Below are positions 39,937 to 50,086 of a stretch of DNA of 64,000 bases, piece after piece. The DNA lies in assembly GCF_003428885.1 (NCBI RefSeq), contig NZ_QQRU01000004.1, positions 62,001-126,000 on the forward strand. Direction: 5' to 3'. The translations under genes were made by a program, and so were the position numbers. Numbering within the stretch: the first letter of the stretch is position 1; every line of letters starts with the position of its first letter. This DNA comes from Streptococcus sp. LQJ-218. Its GTDB lineage: Bacteria; Bacillota; Bacilli; Lactobacillales; Streptococcaceae. The notes beneath the pieces were generated by a model. That model worked only from the letters and a program-made list of their open reading frames with translations, was not told the DNA's origin and searched no databases.

Positions 39937-40743
39937 TTACAGTACCCACGTATGGATGGCATGGGCAACGCCTGATTCGTCATTTGTTTTAGTGATGTAT
40001 TTGGCAATTTTTTTGATTTCTGGATTTCCATTTTCCATGACAACAGGGTTACCAACGACTTCCAGCATGGCACGGTCATTTTCTTCGTCCCCAATCGCCA
40101 TGGTTTGATCTTTGGTCAATCCGAGTTTTTCAGCTAAGTGAGTAATGGCTGAACCCTTGTCAACATACTTTTTAAGGAGTTCGAGGTAGAAAGGAGCAGA
40201 TTTGTTGATGGAGTAGCGTTCGTAAAATTCTGCTGGAATTTTTTCAATTGCAGCATCGAGAATTTCTGGTTCATCGATGAACATACACTTGACAATTTCT
40301 TTGTCAGCCATTTCTTCAGGAGTGCGGTAGAAAATAGGCATGCTGACGAGGGTTGATTCGTGCACTGTATATTTTCCGATATTGCGATTGGCTGTGTAGA
40401 TACCGTCCTTTGTAATGGCGTGCATGTGAACACCGAGCTTACGACTGAGAAATTCCATATCCAGATAATCCTCATAGGTCAAGGACTCGCTGATAATTTC
40501 ATGTCCTGTAGCAGTTTCTTGGACAAGGGCACCATTAAAGGTCACTACATAGTCACCCTCGTCTCTCAACTGCAATTCGTCCAGAAGTTTAGCAACACCT
40601 GCGATAGGGCGACCAGTTGCAATCACGACTTTGACACCAGCTTGTTTGGCATCTTGGATAGCAGAAAAGACTTCAGGAGTGATTTCCTTTTGACTGTTGA
40701 CTAGGGTTCCGTCGATATCAACGGCGATTAGTTTAATACTCAT
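39937..40743 (-). CDS. Cof-type HAD hydrolase
   Basis: 268 residues: motif I VDIDGTLVN (Asp8, Asp10), motif II VIATGRP, a large C2B cap, and the C-terminal GDEENDRAMLEVVGNPVVM (motif IV). Members dephosphorylate sugar phosphates or cofactors such as FMN and PLP; the substrate is unknown. Followed on the same strand by nothing; 12 bases separate it from the HD gene upstream, so the two form an operon. Confidence 0.92.
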   Translation of the reverse strand: MSIKLIAVDIDGTLVNSQKEITPEVFSAIQDAKQAGVKVVIATGRPIAGVAKLLDELQLRDEGDYVVTFNGALVQETATGHEIISESLTYEDYLDMEFLSRKLGVHMHAITKDGIYTANRNIGKYTVHESTLVSMPIFYRTPEEMADKEIVKCMFIDEPEILDAAIEKIPAEFYERYSINKSAPFYLELLKKYVDKGSAITHLAEKLGLTKDQTMAIGDEENDRAMLEVVGNPVVMENGNPEIKKIAKYITKTNDESGVAHAIHTWVL

Positions 40744-40755
40744 AAATTTCCTCTT

Positions 40756-42060
40756 CTAGTTTTTATTTGGCGTAAAATGATCGTTCTCAATCAAGTGTAA
40801 AAATTGCTGGGTAATGCTAGCAAAGATACTGTTTTGGTCCAACATTTCTTTTGGAAAATAGAAACGATTATCTCCGTGGCGACTGCCAGCAAGGGATTGG
40901 ACGATAGGAGACAGGCTAGAGAGTTCAGCCAGTTCTCCATTTTTCTGTAGAATCTCAATCTGGGTCCGTGGATTTTCAGATTCGGGACGATAAATATCAT
41001 AAGGGAGGTCGAAGTTCTTATGAATGGCAGTGTAGTAGTCTGGATCAAAGCCGATGTCCTCAACCAATTTTCTCATGCTGGCGAGTTGGTCTTGGTCTTC
41101 TTGTGAAAAGGTAATGGATTTAAAGACCTTACGGTTGACAAAACGTTGCGACAAGTCTGCGAGAATTTTGTCAGAGCTGGTCATCCAGAGCTGGAAGTAG
41201 GTATTCATCACACCATCATCCAGAGCCAGATAGTCAGACAAGGTCACATTTTTTTCAAAGAAAGGTAGGAGATGTGGAGAAGTTCGTGCAAAGAAGTCCT
41301 TGTCTGCAGGATAGAGTTCCTTGGCGCGCTTGAGGAGATTCTGTAGGAGAACTTCCATAGCGCGTGTTGCTGGGTGAAAATAAACCTGCATATACATCTG
41401 GTAACGGCTGAGGACGTAGTCTTCGATGGCATGCATGCCATTGCGCTGAAAGGCGATACCATTTTCGATAGGACGAATGACACGCAAGATTCGAGTCAGG
41501 TCAAATTCTCCATAAGATGCTCCTGTAAAATAGGAGTCGCGCAAGAGATAGTCCATGCGGTCTGCATCAATCTGACTAGAAATGAGTTGTACGACCTGCT
41601 TGTTAGGATAGGTATGGTCAATGACACTGGCTACCTTTTCTGGGAAATCTGGCGCTACTTGTAGTAAGACTTGGTGAATCTCTGTTTCAGGGTTTTGGAT
41701 AATCTCCTGAGTAATGGCTTCATGGTCTGTATCAAAGAGATGTTCAAAAGTATGGGAGTAGGCGCCATGTCCAAGGTCATGTAGGAGAGCAGCGGTCATG
41801 GTCAAGAGAGACTCAGAAGGATTCCATTCCTCAGGATATTTTTCTTCAAAAATCTCCGTGATACGACGAGCAATCTCATAGACCCCTAGACAGTGAGAGA
41901 AGCGACTGTGTTCTCCACCGTGGAAGGTATAACTGGAAGTCCCCAGTTGCTTGATCCGGCGTAAGCGTTGAAATTCTTTTGTATTAATCAAGTCATATAT
42001 GATTTGATTATTGACATGGATGTATTTGTGAACTGGGTCACGGAATACTTTTTCGTTCAT
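40756..42060 (-). CDS. HD-domain dNTP triphosphohydrolase-like protein
   Basis: 434 residues. The HD domain has FSHCLGVYEIARRI and HDLGHGAYSHTFEHLFD (His-Asp metal site, about 98-114), then VASVIDHTYP and SSQIDADRMDYLLRDSYFTG, which is the dGTPase/SAMHD1-like signature. It may hydrolyse dNTPs to control the pool. The C-terminal third is helical. Start at the MNEKVFRDPVHKYIH methionine; divergent from the DUF1934 gene. Confidence 0.88.
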   Translation of the reverse strand: MNEKVFRDPVHKYIHVNNQIIYDLINTKEFQRLRRIKQLGTSSYTFHGGEHSRFSHCLGVYEIARRITEIFEEKYPEEWNPSESLLTMTAALLHDLGHGAYSHTFEHLFDTDHEAITQEIIQNPETEIHQVLLQVAPDFPEKVASVIDHTYPNKQVVQLISSQIDADRMDYLLRDSYFTGASYGEFDLTRILRVIRPIENGIAFQRNGMHAIEDYVLSRYQMYMQVYFHPATRAMEVLLQNLLKRAKELYPADKDFFARTSPHLLPFFEKNVTLSDYLALDDGVMNTYFQLWMTSSDKILADLSQRFVNRKVFKSITFSQEDQDQLASMRKLVEDIGFDPDYYTAIHKNFDLPYDIYRPESENPRTQIEILQKNGELAELSSLSPIVQSLAGSRHGDNRFYFPKEMLDQNSIFASITQQFLHLIENDHFTPNKN

Positions 42061-42131
42061 ATGACCATTATAGCAAAAAGCTAGAGTTTTTGGTAAAATA
42101 GTAGGACAAGAGACAAGAAAGAGGACTTGAT

Positions 42132-42509
42132 GTGAAGATTCGGATGCGAAATACCATTCAGTTTGATGAGCAGTTGGAAGTGATTGACCAACTTTATGAC
42201 GTGGAAGTGCATGAAAAGGGAGATTATAGCTACCTGCTTTTCTATAATGAGGAGAAGGAAAAAGTGGTTCTCAAGTTTCATGAAGAAGAACTGGTGATGA
42301 GCCGATTTTCCAATCCCAAGACCATTATGCGCTTTTTAAAGGATAGTGATAGTTTAGCCTATATTCCTACTCCAATGGGGATGCAGGAGTTTACCATCCA
42401 AACGAGCCATTATCAAGTTGATGGGCAAAAGATTGAACTAGATTATCAACTACAAAATCAAGAGGGACATCCCTTTGCCAGCTATCAATTGGAAATTACT
42501 TGGGGCTAG
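42132..42509 (+). CDS. DUF1934 family protein (calycin-like)
   Basis: 125 residues starting at GTG 42132 (AGAGGACTT upstream), with alternating beta strands (EKGDYSYLLFYNEEKEKVVL, FTIQTSHYQVDGQKIELDYQ) and an SYQLEITWG end typical of the family. Cytoplasmic; function unknown. Related proteins are small beta barrels. Confidence 0.85.
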   Translation: MKIRMRNTIQFDEQLEVIDQLYDVEVHEKGDYSYLLFYNEEKEKVVLKFHEEELVMSRFSNPKTIMRFLKDSDSLAYIPTPMGMQEFTIQTSHYQVDGQKIELDYQLQNQEGHPFASYQLEITWG

Positions 42510-42599
42510 GCTCATGTCTTTTTCAAATTTAGCTAGCTATCTTCTTGGATTGGCTTCCTAGTGTGGTAGATTAGGCTATTTTTTGGTATAATAAAAGTT

Positions 42600-42932
42600 A
42601 TGGAAATCGAAAAAACCAATCGTATGAATGCGCTCTTTGAATTTTATGCGGCGCTTTTGACAGATAAGCAAATGAATTATATCGAGCTCTACTACGCTGA
42701 TGATTACAGCCTTGCTGAGATTGCCGAGGAGTTTGGTGTCAGTCGTCAGGCTGTCTATGATAATATCAAGCGGACAGAAAAGATTCTGGAAGATTATGAG
42801 ATGAAATTGCACATGTACTCGGACTACATTGTCCGCAGTCAGATTTTTGATCAGATTTTGGAGCGCTATCCCAAGGATGACTTTCTGCAGGAGCAGATAG
42901 AAATTTTAACAAGCATTGATAATAGAGAATAA
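42600..42932 (+). CDS. ylxM: YlxM-type helix-turn-helix protein (UPF0122)
   Basis: 110 residues with a sigma-70 region 4-like [23 protein letters not shown] and [20 protein letters not shown]. Always linked to ffh; stimulates SRP GTPase activity in related streptococci. Here it is 11 bases upstream of ffh. A TATAAT at about 42586 leads into the ATG with almost no leader. Confidence 0.92.
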
Positions 42933-42943
42933 GAGGAAGAAAC

Positions 42944-44515
42944 ATGGCATTTGAAAGTTTAACAGAACGTTTGCAGAACGTTTTTAAAAATCTACGTAAA
43001 AAAGGAAAAATCTCTGAATCTGATGTCCAAGAGGCAACCAAAGAAATTCGCTTGGCCTTGCTCGAGGCCGACGTTGCCTTGCCCGTTGTAAAGGACTTTA
43101 TCAAGAAAGTTCGTGAGCGTGCAGTTGGGCATGAGGTCATTGATACACTTAATCCTGCGCAACAGATTATTAAAATCGTTGATGAGGAACTGACAGCCGT
43201 TTTAGGTTCTGATACGGCAGAAATTATCAAGTCACCTAAGATTCCAACCATCATCATGATGGTTGGTTTACAAGGGGCTGGTAAAACAACCTTTGCTGGT
43301 AAATTGGCCAACAAACTCAAGAAAGAAGAAAATGCCCGTCCTTTGATGATTGCGGCGGATATCTATCGTCCGGCTGCTATTGACCAGTTGAAAACTCTGG
43401 GTCAACAGATTGATGTGCCGGTTTTCGCACTTGGTACAGAAGTACCAGCTGTTGAGATTGTACGTCAAGGTTTGGAACAAGCCCAAGCCAATCATAATGA
43501 CTATGTCTTGATTGATACGGCAGGGCGTTTGCAGATTGATGAGCTTTTGATGAATGAACTTCGTGACGTGAAAGCACTAGCTCAACCAAACGAAATTCTG
43601 CTCGTCGTTGATGCCATGATTGGTCAAGAAGCGGCCAATGTTGCGCGTGAGTTTAATGCTCAGTTGGAAGTGACTGGGGTCATCCTTACTAAGATTGATG
43701 GCGATACTCGTGGTGGTGCTGCTCTGTCTGTTCGTCACATTACTGGAAAACCAATCAAGTTCACTGGTACAGGTGAAAAGATTACGGACATTGAAACCTT
43801 CCACCCAGATCGCATGTCTAGCCGTATCCTTGGTATGGGGGATATGCTCACTTTGATTGAGAAAGCTTCTCAGGAATACGATGAGCAAAAAGCCCTTGAA
43901 ATGGCTGAGAAGATGCGTGAAAACACCTTTGATTTCAATGATTTCATTGATCAGCTGGATCAGGTGCAAAACATGGGGCCAATGGAAGACTTGCTCAAAA
44001 TGATTCCAGGTATGGCCAACAACCCAGCCCTTCAAAACATGAAAGTGGATGAGCGCCAGATTGCCCGCAAACGTGCCATCGTCTCATCCATGACTCCTGA
44101 AGAGCGTGAAAATCCAGATTTGTTAAATCCAAGCCGTCGCCGTCGTATCGCTGCTGGTTCTGGAAATACCTTTGTCGAAGTTAATAAATTTATCAAGGAC
44201 TTTAACCAGGCTAAACAACTCATGCAGGGTGTTATGTCTGGAGATATGAACAAGATGATGAAGCAAATGGGAATCAATCCAAACAACCTTCCAAAAAATA
44301 TGCCAAATATGGGAGGAATGGATATGTCTGCCCTTGAAGGAATGATGGGACAAGGCGGTATGCCTGACCTGTCAGCTCTCGGAGGAGCAGGAATGCCAGA
44401 TATGAACCAGATGTTTGGTGGTGGACTAAAAGGTAAAATCGGTGAATTTGCCATGAAACAGTCTATGAAACGCATGGCAAACAAAATGAAAAAAGCGAAG
44501 AAGAAACGCAAGTAA
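42944..44515 (+). CDS. ffh: Signal recognition particle protein Ffh (SRP54)
   Basis: 523 residues. N and G domains (about 1-300) with the P-loop GLQGAGKTTFAGKL (about 108-121), DTAGRLQIDE and TKIDGDTRGGAALS. The methionine-rich M domain (about 330-523) has SSMTPEERENPDLLNPSRRR RNA-binding motif and a long Met/Gly tail. Targets membrane proteins co-translationally with 4.5S RNA and FtsY. Confidence 0.98.
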   Translation: MAFESLTERLQNVFKNLRKKGKISESDVQEATKEIRLALLEADVALPVVKDFIKKVRERAVGHEVIDTLNPAQQIIKIVDEELTAVLGSDTAEIIKSPKIPTIIMMVGLQGAGKTTFAGKLANKLKKEENARPLMIAADIYRPAAIDQLKTLGQQIDVPVFALGTEVPAVEIVRQGLEQAQANHNDYVLIDTAGRLQIDELLMNELRDVKALAQPNEILLVVDAMIGQEAANVAREFNAQLEVTGVILTKIDGDTRGGAALSVRHITGKPIKFTGTGEKITDIETFHPDRMSSRILGMGDMLTLIEKASQEYDEQKALEMAEKMRENTFDFNDFIDQLDQVQNMGPMEDLLKMIPGMANNPALQNMKVDERQIARKRAIVSSMTPEERENPDLLNPSRRRRIAAGSGNTFVEVNKFIKDFNQAKQLMQGVMSGDMNKMMKQMGINPNNLPKNMPNMGGMDMSALEGMMGQGGMPDLSALGGAGMPDMNQMFGGGLKGKIGEFAMKQSMKRMANKMKKAKKKRK

Positions 44516-44518
44516 GAC

Positions 44519-44547
44519 AAAGGAAGGCCGCAGGGCTTTCCTTTTTT
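44519..44547 (+). terminator. ffh terminator
   Basis: Stem AAGGAA-GCC / GGC-TTCCTT with a GCAG loop and TTTTTT. Confidence 0.8.
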
Positions 44548-44560
44548 AGAAAGAAGAAAA

Positions 44561-44596
44561 ATGAGCACTTCCGTAATTGGAAATGCTCGTTTTTTG
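44561..44596. terminator. Second hairpin between ffh and pyrP
   Basis: GAGCA...TTCC / GGAA...TGCTC followed by GTTTTTT on the plus strand; a back-up ffh terminator. Confidence 0.6.
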
Positions 44597-44610
44597 ATGT
44601 GTTTAGATTT

Positions 44611-45894
44611 TTAATCTTTATTTTCGTATGGCAAGATCAAGTTCAAGACGATTCCTGTCATGGCTGATAGGGCAGTACCTGAAAGGGTAACTGGACCAAG
44701 TTTAAGGATAGCTCCTCCAAGTCCAAGTACCAACATGGCACTTGCGATGATTAGGTTACGCATTTGACCGAAGTCAACACGTTCTTTGATCAAGACTTTC
44801 AAACCGTTGCTGGCAATAACCCCATAAAGAAGGATTGACATCCCACCAAGTACAGCGTTTGGAATAGTTGAAATCAAGGCAGTGAATTTACCAAGGAAGC
44901 TAAGGGCAATTGCAATAAAGGCAGCATTACGGATAACTGAGACAGAAGCGATACGAGTCATACCGATAACCCCTGTATTTTCTCCGTAAGTTGTATTGGC
45001 TGGTCCACCAAGGAAGGCAGAAACTGAAGTTGCGATACCGTCACCAAGAAGAGTACGGTGAAGACCTGGTTCTTTCAAGAATTGACGACCACAAATTTGA
45101 CCTAAAACAGTATGGTCTCCGATATGTTCAGAAATTGTTACGATAGCGATTGGTAAGATGGCAATCGTTTCAGGGCCGAAGTAAAGGTCGTATTGTTTGA
45201 AGGCACCACCTGTGTTGAATGGTAGGTAGAAACCAGGGATTTCAAACCAGTTTGCTTCAAGAACCGGAGTGAAATCAACCAATCCAAGTGCTAGGGCAAA
45301 GAGGTAACCACCGATAATGGCAAAGAGGAATGGAATGATTCGTAGGAATCCTTTTCCTTTTGTGTTGATAAAGGCAGCGATTAAGAAAGTAACAACTGCT
45401 ACAAGAGCATTTTTCCAATTTCCATCAGCTACAAGACCAGCGTTAGTCACGGCTGAACCTGCAAGTCCAAGACCGATAACGATAATCATAGGTCCGATAA
45501 CGATTGGTGGTAAAAGTTTGTCAATCCATTTTGTACCAGCAAAGCGGATGCTAGTTGAAACAAGAACGTAGATTAAACCTGTAAGAATAACCCCAGTTTG
45601 AGCGGCAGATACATCGCCACCCATTTCTTTCATAGCAAGTGACATAGCTGTGATAAAGGCAAAAGAAGAACCCAGATAAACTGGAACTTTAAATCCAGTA
45701 CAAACCATGTAAATGAGTGTTCCTACACCTGATGCAAACAGTGCAACAGATACAGGCATTCCCAAAATCAGTGGCACCAAGATGGTCGCACCAAACATGG
45801 CGAAAACGTGTTGGAAGCTGAGAAGGATCCCTTTTCCAGCTGAAGGACGTTGGTCAACGTCTAAAAGCAAATCAACAGTTGATTCTTGTTTCAT
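44611..45894 (-). CDS. pyrP: Uracil permease
   Basis: 427 residues, NCS2 family with about 12-14 membrane helices, QHVFAMFGATILVPLILGMP (about 28-47), and the ETIAILPIAIVTISEHIGDH substrate-site helix (Glu and conserved His), then GGPANTTYGENTGVIGMT. Imports uracil with protons. ATG 45894 is preferred (GTGAGG upstream). The leader carries a PyrR-type attenuator, so expression falls when pyrimidines are plentiful. Confidence 0.94.
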   Translation of the reverse strand: MKQESTVDLLLDVDQRPSAGKGILLSFQHVFAMFGATILVPLILGMPVSVALFASGVGTLIYMVCTGFKVPVYLGSSFAFITAMSLAMKEMGGDVSAAQTGVILTGLIYVLVSTSIRFAGTKWIDKLLPPIVIGPMIIVIGLGLAGSAVTNAGLVADGNWKNALVAVVTFLIAAFINTKGKGFLRIIPFLFAIIGGYLFALALGLVDFTPVLEANWFEIPGFYLPFNTGGAFKQYDLYFGPETIAILPIAIVTISEHIGDHTVLGQICGRQFLKEPGLHRTLLGDGIATSVSAFLGGPANTTYGENTGVIGMTRIASVSVIRNAAFIAIALSFLGKFTALISTIPNAVLGGMSILLYGVIASNGLKVLIKERVDFGQMRNLIIASAMLVLGLGGAILKLGPVTLSGTALSAMTGIVLNLILPYENKD

Positions 45895-45916
45895 ATAAAC
45901 CTCACTTTTGGGCATC

Positions 45917-46040
45917 AAAAAAGAGCCCATTATTTTACAGCAATAGGCTCTCAGAGTAAGACTTCTTCAAAACATGGTTATCCCAATATTAAAGAATTTC
46001 ATATATATCTGCGTCTTCGTCACCTCACGGGATGACATTA
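45917..46040 (-). promoter_or_regulatory. PyrR-dependent attenuator in the pyrP leader
   Basis: On the minus strand GTCATCCCGTGAGGTGAC (about 46016-46033) is the PyrR-binding hairpin (consensus UCCNGNGAGG). It is followed downstream by a terminator GAGCCTATT / AATGGGCTC with six T (45950-45917). Same logic as the pyrR leader at 52069. Confidence 0.85.
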
Positions 46041-46074
46041 AAAACCTTTGCTTGTGATAGTATAGCAGAAAAAA

Positions 46075-46193
46075 ATGATTTTGTAAATCATTTTTTCCCG
46101 AGCCTTGAAATAGGAGAGCGAGGTATGATTTTGTAAATCATTTTTTCCCGAGCCTTGAAATAGGAGAGCGAGGTGTGAGTTTGCAGATTATTT
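46075..46193. repeat. 50-bp tandem repeat, 2.4 copies
   Basis: 46075-46124 and 46125-46174 are identical 50-base units; a decayed third start runs to about 46193. Each unit contains ATGATTTTGTAAATCAT, a near palindrome. It lies between rsmG and the pyrP leader, both minus strand. Confidence 0.9.
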
Positions 46194-46200
46194 AATCTTT

Positions 46201-46914
46201 CTAAAGTGGGCGTTTATTAGGCATGCCAGCTTTACGTGGATATTTGTTTGGAGTTTCCTTTTTCTTCTCAACAATAGTAATGTAGCGAGGGTCTCCGTTA
46301 GGAAGTGTGTAACTGAGATTATCTTCAACCTTACTAAAGAGAAGATTGAGGGCGTTTTTAGCTTCAGTTAATTCTTCAGGTGCATTGCTAGCCTTGAGAG
46401 CAAGCAATTTTCCACCAATTTTTAAGTAGGGAATAGTCAACTCGGATAAGACCTGCATACGGGCTACAGCACGAGCCGTTACAAAATCATAGTGAGCACG
46501 GAAGTTCTTGTCTTGGGCAAAATCTTCGGCACGTCCATGGTAGAAATGAACACCGTCTAACTCCAGCTCCTGAGCCAATAGTTGAAGGAAGTTGATGCGC
46601 TTATTGAGCGAATCAATGATGGTCACATCTAACTGAGGATAGAGAATTTTCATGGGAAGACTAGGAAATCCAGCTCCAGCCCCGATATCAAGAAGTTTGA
46701 TAGTTTCATTGGGAATCAAGTCTTGCAGAATGGGTGCAATCGAATCGTAAAAATGTTTGAGATAAACTTCTTCCTTGTCCGTAATGGCTGTTAAATTAAT
46801 CCTTTCATTCCACTCGACCAAGAGCTCAAAATAACGTTCAAATTGTTCTTTTTGCTGGTCCGAAAGTGGAAAATTTTGCTCGGCAAGCAAGTTGTAAAAT
46901 GTTTCTGGTTTCAT
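46201..46914 (-). CDS. rsmG: 16S rRNA (guanine527-N7)-methyltransferase
   Basis: 237 residues (GidB). SAM-binding [17 protein letters not shown] (about 71-87), then [10 protein letters not shown] and FVTARAVA. Methylates G527 near the decoding site; loss gives low-level streptomycin resistance in other bacteria. ATG 46914 has GAAGGAAA upstream. The C-terminus is a basic [20 protein letters not shown] tail, normal for the family. Confidence 0.95.
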   Translation of the reverse strand: MKPETFYNLLAEQNFPLSDQQKEQFERYFELLVEWNERINLTAITDKEEVYLKHFYDSIAPILQDLIPNETIKLLDIGAGAGFPSLPMKILYPQLDVTIIDSLNKRINFLQLLAQELELDGVHFYHGRAEDFAQDKNFRAHYDFVTARAVARMQVLSELTIPYLKIGGKLLALKASNAPEELTEAKNALNLLFSKVEDNLSYTLPNGDPRYITIVEKKKETPNKYPRKAGMPNKRPL

Positions 46915-47007
46915 AATTTTTTCCTTCTTTAGTATCATCTTATTTTACCACAATCATTAAAAATTTGATATACTGGTACTAACCTAAAAGTAGAAAGGAC
47001 TTATATA

Positions 47008-47568
47008 ATGACTTGGATTATTCTTGGAGTTATCGCTCTTATTGTTATTTTTGTGATTGTTAGCTACAACGGTTTAGTTAAGAATCGTATGCAAACAAAG
47101 GAGGCTTGGAGCCAAATTGATGTTCAGTTGAAACGTCGAAATGACCTCTTGCCAAACTTGATTGAGACTGTAAAAGGTTATGCCAAATATGAAGGTTCTA
47201 CCTTGGAAAAAGTGACAGAACTTCGTAGACAAGTAGCCGTAGCAACGTCACCAGCTGAAGCTATGAAGGCCAGTGATGCCCTTACCCGCCAGATTTCTGG
47301 TATCTTTGCAGTGGCAGAAAATTATCCAGATTTGAAAGCTAGCGCTAACTTTATCAAATTACAAGAAGAGTTGACAAACACAGAAAATAAAATTTCTTAC
47401 TCTCGTCAACTCTACAACAGTGTTGTCAGCAACTACAATGTAAAATTAGAAACTTTCCCAAGCAATATTATCGCTGGAATGTTTGGGTTTAAAGCAGCAG
47501 ATTTCCTTCAAACTCCAGAAGAGGAAAAGGCAGTTCCTAAAGTTGATTTTAGCGGTTTAGGTGACTAA
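47008..47568 (+). CDS. lemA: LemA family membrane protein
   Basis: 186 residues: one N-terminal membrane helix (about 3-24, [20 protein letters not shown]), then the helical LemA domain with [20 protein letters not shown] and [17 protein letters not shown]. Function unknown; constantly paired with HtpX in lactic acid bacteria, suggesting a role in membrane protein quality control. Confidence 0.94.
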   Translation: MTWIILGVIALIVIFVIVSYNGLVKNRMQTKEAWSQIDVQLKRRNDLLPNLIETVKGYAKYEGSTLEKVTELRRQVAVATSPAEAMKASDALTRQISGIFAVAENYPDLKASANFIKLQEELTNTENKISYSRQLYNSVVSNYNVKLETFPSNIIAGMFGFKAADFLQTPEEEKAVPKVDFSGLGD

Positions 47569-47569
47569 G

Positions 47570-48469
47570 ATGCTGTTTGATCAAATTGCAAGCAATAAGC
47601 GAAGAACGTGGATTTTGTTGCTGGTATTTTTCCTACTCTTAGCTCTCGTTGGCTATGCGGTTGGTTACCTCTTTATGCGATCTGGGACTGGTGGTTTGGT
47701 TATCGCGCTGATTATCGGCTTTATCTATGCCTTGTCCATGATTTTTCAATCGACAGAGATTGTCATGTCCATGAATGGGGCACGTGAGGTTGATGAACAA
47801 ACGTCACCAGAGCTCTATCATGTAGTGGAAGATATGGCTACGGTCGCTCAGATTCCTATGCCTCGTGTTTTCATCATTGATGATCCAGCCTTAAATGCCT
47901 TTGCGACAGGTTCTAATCCTCAAAATGCTGCGGTTGCTGCGACGTCAGGTCTCTTAGCTATCATGAATCGCGAGGAGCTAGAAGCTGTTATGGGACATGA
48001 GGTTAGTCATATTCGTAATTACGATATCCGTATTTCGACTATTGCTGTTGCCCTTGCCAGTGCTATTACCATGCTTTCTAGTATGGCCGGTCGTATGATG
48101 TGGTGGGGTGGTGCAGGTCGTAGACGGAGTGACGATGATCGTGACGGAAATGGCTTAGAAATCATTATGCTAGTGGTTTCTCTACTAGCTATTGTGCTGG
48201 CACCTCTCGCTGCAACCTTGGTGCAACTAGCTATTTCTCGTCAGAGGGAATTCCTAGCTGATGCTTCCAGTGTCGAGTTGACTCGCAATCCTCAAGGGAT
48301 GATTAATGCTCTACGCAAGTTAGACAACAGTAAACCGATGAGTCGTCCTGTTGATGATGCCAGCAGTGCACTTTATATCAATGATCCCAAGAAAGGGGGA
48401 GGGTTCCAAAAACTCTTTTATACCCACCCACCTATCTCAGAACGAATTGAACGTTTGAAAAACATGTAA
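47570..48469 (+). CDS. htpX: Membrane zinc metalloprotease HtpX
   Basis: 299 residues, M48 family. Two N-terminal helices (about 15-60), the catalytic HEVSH near residue 143 with downstream Glu in [15 protein letters not shown], two more helices (about 155-215), and the C-terminal [14 protein letters not shown]. Degrades damaged membrane proteins. ATG 47570 is used; it follows AGGTGACT at the lemA stop. Confidence 0.96.
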   Translation: MLFDQIASNKRRTWILLLVFFLLLALVGYAVGYLFMRSGTGGLVIALIIGFIYALSMIFQSTEIVMSMNGAREVDEQTSPELYHVVEDMATVAQIPMPRVFIIDDPALNAFATGSNPQNAAVAATSGLLAIMNREELEAVMGHEVSHIRNYDIRISTIAVALASAITMLSSMAGRMMWWGGAGRRRSDDDRDGNGLEIIMLVVSLLAIVLAPLAATLVQLAISRQREFLADASSVELTRNPQGMINALRKLDNSKPMSRPVDDASSALYINDPKKGGGFQKLFYTHPPISERIERLKNM

Positions 48470-48480
48470 AAAACATGTAA

Positions 48481-48512
48481 AAAACATCCAGAGGTTTTCC
48501 TTTGGATGTTTT
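48481..48512. terminator. Bidirectional terminator between htpX and the ABC-F gene
   Basis: 10-bp stem AAAACATCCA / TGGATGTTTT with an internal AGAGG...CCTT extension; both flanks suit termination. Confidence 0.8.
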
Positions 48513-48523
48513 ATTTCTAAAAG

Positions 48524-50050
48524 TTAAAGATCTTGTAAATCGACCACTTCCAAACCATGTTCTGTCAAACGATAGATAGTCGTACAAACTTCTTTTAAGA
48601 AACGTCGATCATGCGAAACAGTGATCAGACCACCAGGGTAATTGGCAAAGAGTTTTCTAATTTCGGGTTGAGAAGTTGGAGAAAAGTTTCGTGTAGGTTC
48701 ATCCAGCAGGAGAAAGTTTGGCTTTCGCAGAACTAAATTCAAAAGAAGAAGTTTGCCTTGTTGCCCACCGGATAAGGAACGGATTTGGTGGTGCATCTCT
48801 GGATAACTGAAATTGAGACTAGCTAAGTGAGATTGAATTTTCTTTAGTTCCTCTTTTTCTCCAGTTTTGCTGAGGTAGGCTATTGGTGATAAATTCAATC
48901 GCAGTTTTTTGTGATAATTTTGTGGCATATAACCAAGGGAAATCTCTTTTTTATCATTCAGAAGTTGTTCTAACTTGGCTAATAGAGTTGATTTTCCAAC
49001 ACCATTTGGGCCGACGATACCGATTTTTTCTTGCCCACGGACCGTTAGTTGTAGTTCTTGCACCAAAACTCGGTTGTCAATGGACAAATTCTCCTTTTCT
49101 AGTTGGATTAAGGTTTTAGAAGCCGGTAATGGTTGGATCTCTGAGAAGAAAAGTTTTATACCTTCTTCTTCAAGTGGCTTTTGGCTCATGGACTGAGCTA
49201 GCTTTTCGTAGCGTTTTTCTTGAGAGAGAACATTTTTCATCTTTTTAGCCAATAGGCGCCCAGCAGTACTGTCTTTGGTAGCTCGAAGTGCAGTTTCTAC
49301 ATTTTGCTTGACTCGCCGATGTTTTTCCATGGTTTTGTCATAGGCTCTCTGGTCGTTAGCAGCTTGCTGGCTTTGTCTGGCAAAATTAGCCTTTCTTTGT
49401 TCACTGTAGCGTTCATAGTCTAAATGCTCTACTGACGTTTCTGCTTCTTTCCGGTGCTTTACCAGTCGCAAGTGGACAATAGTGTCTGCCGTTTCAGAAA
49501 GAAAGTCTTCATCATGGGAAATGAAAATAACAGTTTGCCTAATCTTTCGAATCTGACTTTTTAGCCAATCAACCGTCTCAAGGTCTAGGTCATTTGAAGG
49601 TTCATCTAAAAATAGAATCTCAAAGGGCTTTGCTAACTCATAGATGAGTTGAACTTTCAAAGCTTCGCCACCCGAGAGGCTCCCGATCTCTTGGTCGCTA
49701 GTGAAACGATTGCTATCAAAATGTAATTCCTCAGCCAAACGATAGAGGATACTGTAGTCTAATTCAGTAGAATCTAAAAAGAAGTAGTCGTGTAGAGTTC
49801 TCTTTTTCAGCTCCTTGGGGAGTTTTTGAGGAATATAGGCCAGAGACTGACGGTCAGACTGGATGTCTCCTCTGATAGTGAAATCAGGTAAAGTTTCTCC
49901 CATTAAAGTTTTAAGCAAGGTTGATTTGCCATTTCCTTCTTCACCAATAATAGCAACCTTTTCTCCGTTTTGTATGGTCATGTTTAAGTCAGAGACAAGG
50001 TCTCGTAAATCTTTGTTTTGAGTGATGGTCAGGTGATTGATTTGTATCAT
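48524..50050 (-). CDS. ABC-F family ATPase, ribosome-protection-like
   Basis: 508 residues, two ABC domains and no membrane part. Domain 1: GEEGNGKST, LSGGE, FLDEPSNDLD. Linker about 200-300, rich in Arg and Lys. Domain 2: GPNGVGKST, LSGGQ and LLLDEPTRNFSP, the altered Walker B/D-loop seen in Lsa/Vga-type antibiotic-resistance ABC-F proteins. It would act on the ribosome. ATG 50050 follows AGAAAGGG. The frame is open upstream for 48 codons but without a ribosome site. The leader carries a promoter, mini-ORF, hairpin and terminator (listed separately). Resistance is not proven. Confidence 0.88.
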   Translation of the reverse strand: MIQINHLTITQNKDLRDLVSDLNMTIQNGEKVAIIGEEGNGKSTLLKTLMGETLPDFTIRGDIQSDRQSLAYIPQKLPKELKKRTLHDYFFLDSTELDYSILYRLAEELHFDSNRFTSDQEIGSLSGGEALKVQLIYELAKPFEILFLDEPSNDLDLETVDWLKSQIRKIRQTVIFISHDEDFLSETADTIVHLRLVKHRKEAETSVEHLDYERYSEQRKANFARQSQQAANDQRAYDKTMEKHRRVKQNVETALRATKDSTAGRLLAKKMKNVLSQEKRYEKLAQSMSQKPLEEEGIKLFFSEIQPLPASKTLIQLEKENLSIDNRVLVQELQLTVRGQEKIGIVGPNGVGKSTLLAKLEQLLNDKKEISLGYMPQNYHKKLRLNLSPIAYLSKTGEKEELKKIQSHLASLNFSYPEMHHQIRSLSGGQQGKLLLLNLVLRKPNFLLLDEPTRNFSPTSQPEIRKLFANYPGGLITVSHDRRFLKEVCTTIYRLTEHGLEVVDLQDL

Positions 50051-50086
50051 ATGATTGCCCTTTCTAGAATGTCGATAGTGCATAAC

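Noticed and set aside
43577-44568. Two long open frames (152 and 178 codons) antisense to ffh
   Set aside because: Both mirror ffh in the complementary frame, are rich in Phe, Leu, Ser and Ile, and match no family pattern.
46075-46193. Possible CRISPR remnant
   Set aside because: The repeat is contiguous with no spacers and only two full copies. No cas genes occur anywhere in the window.
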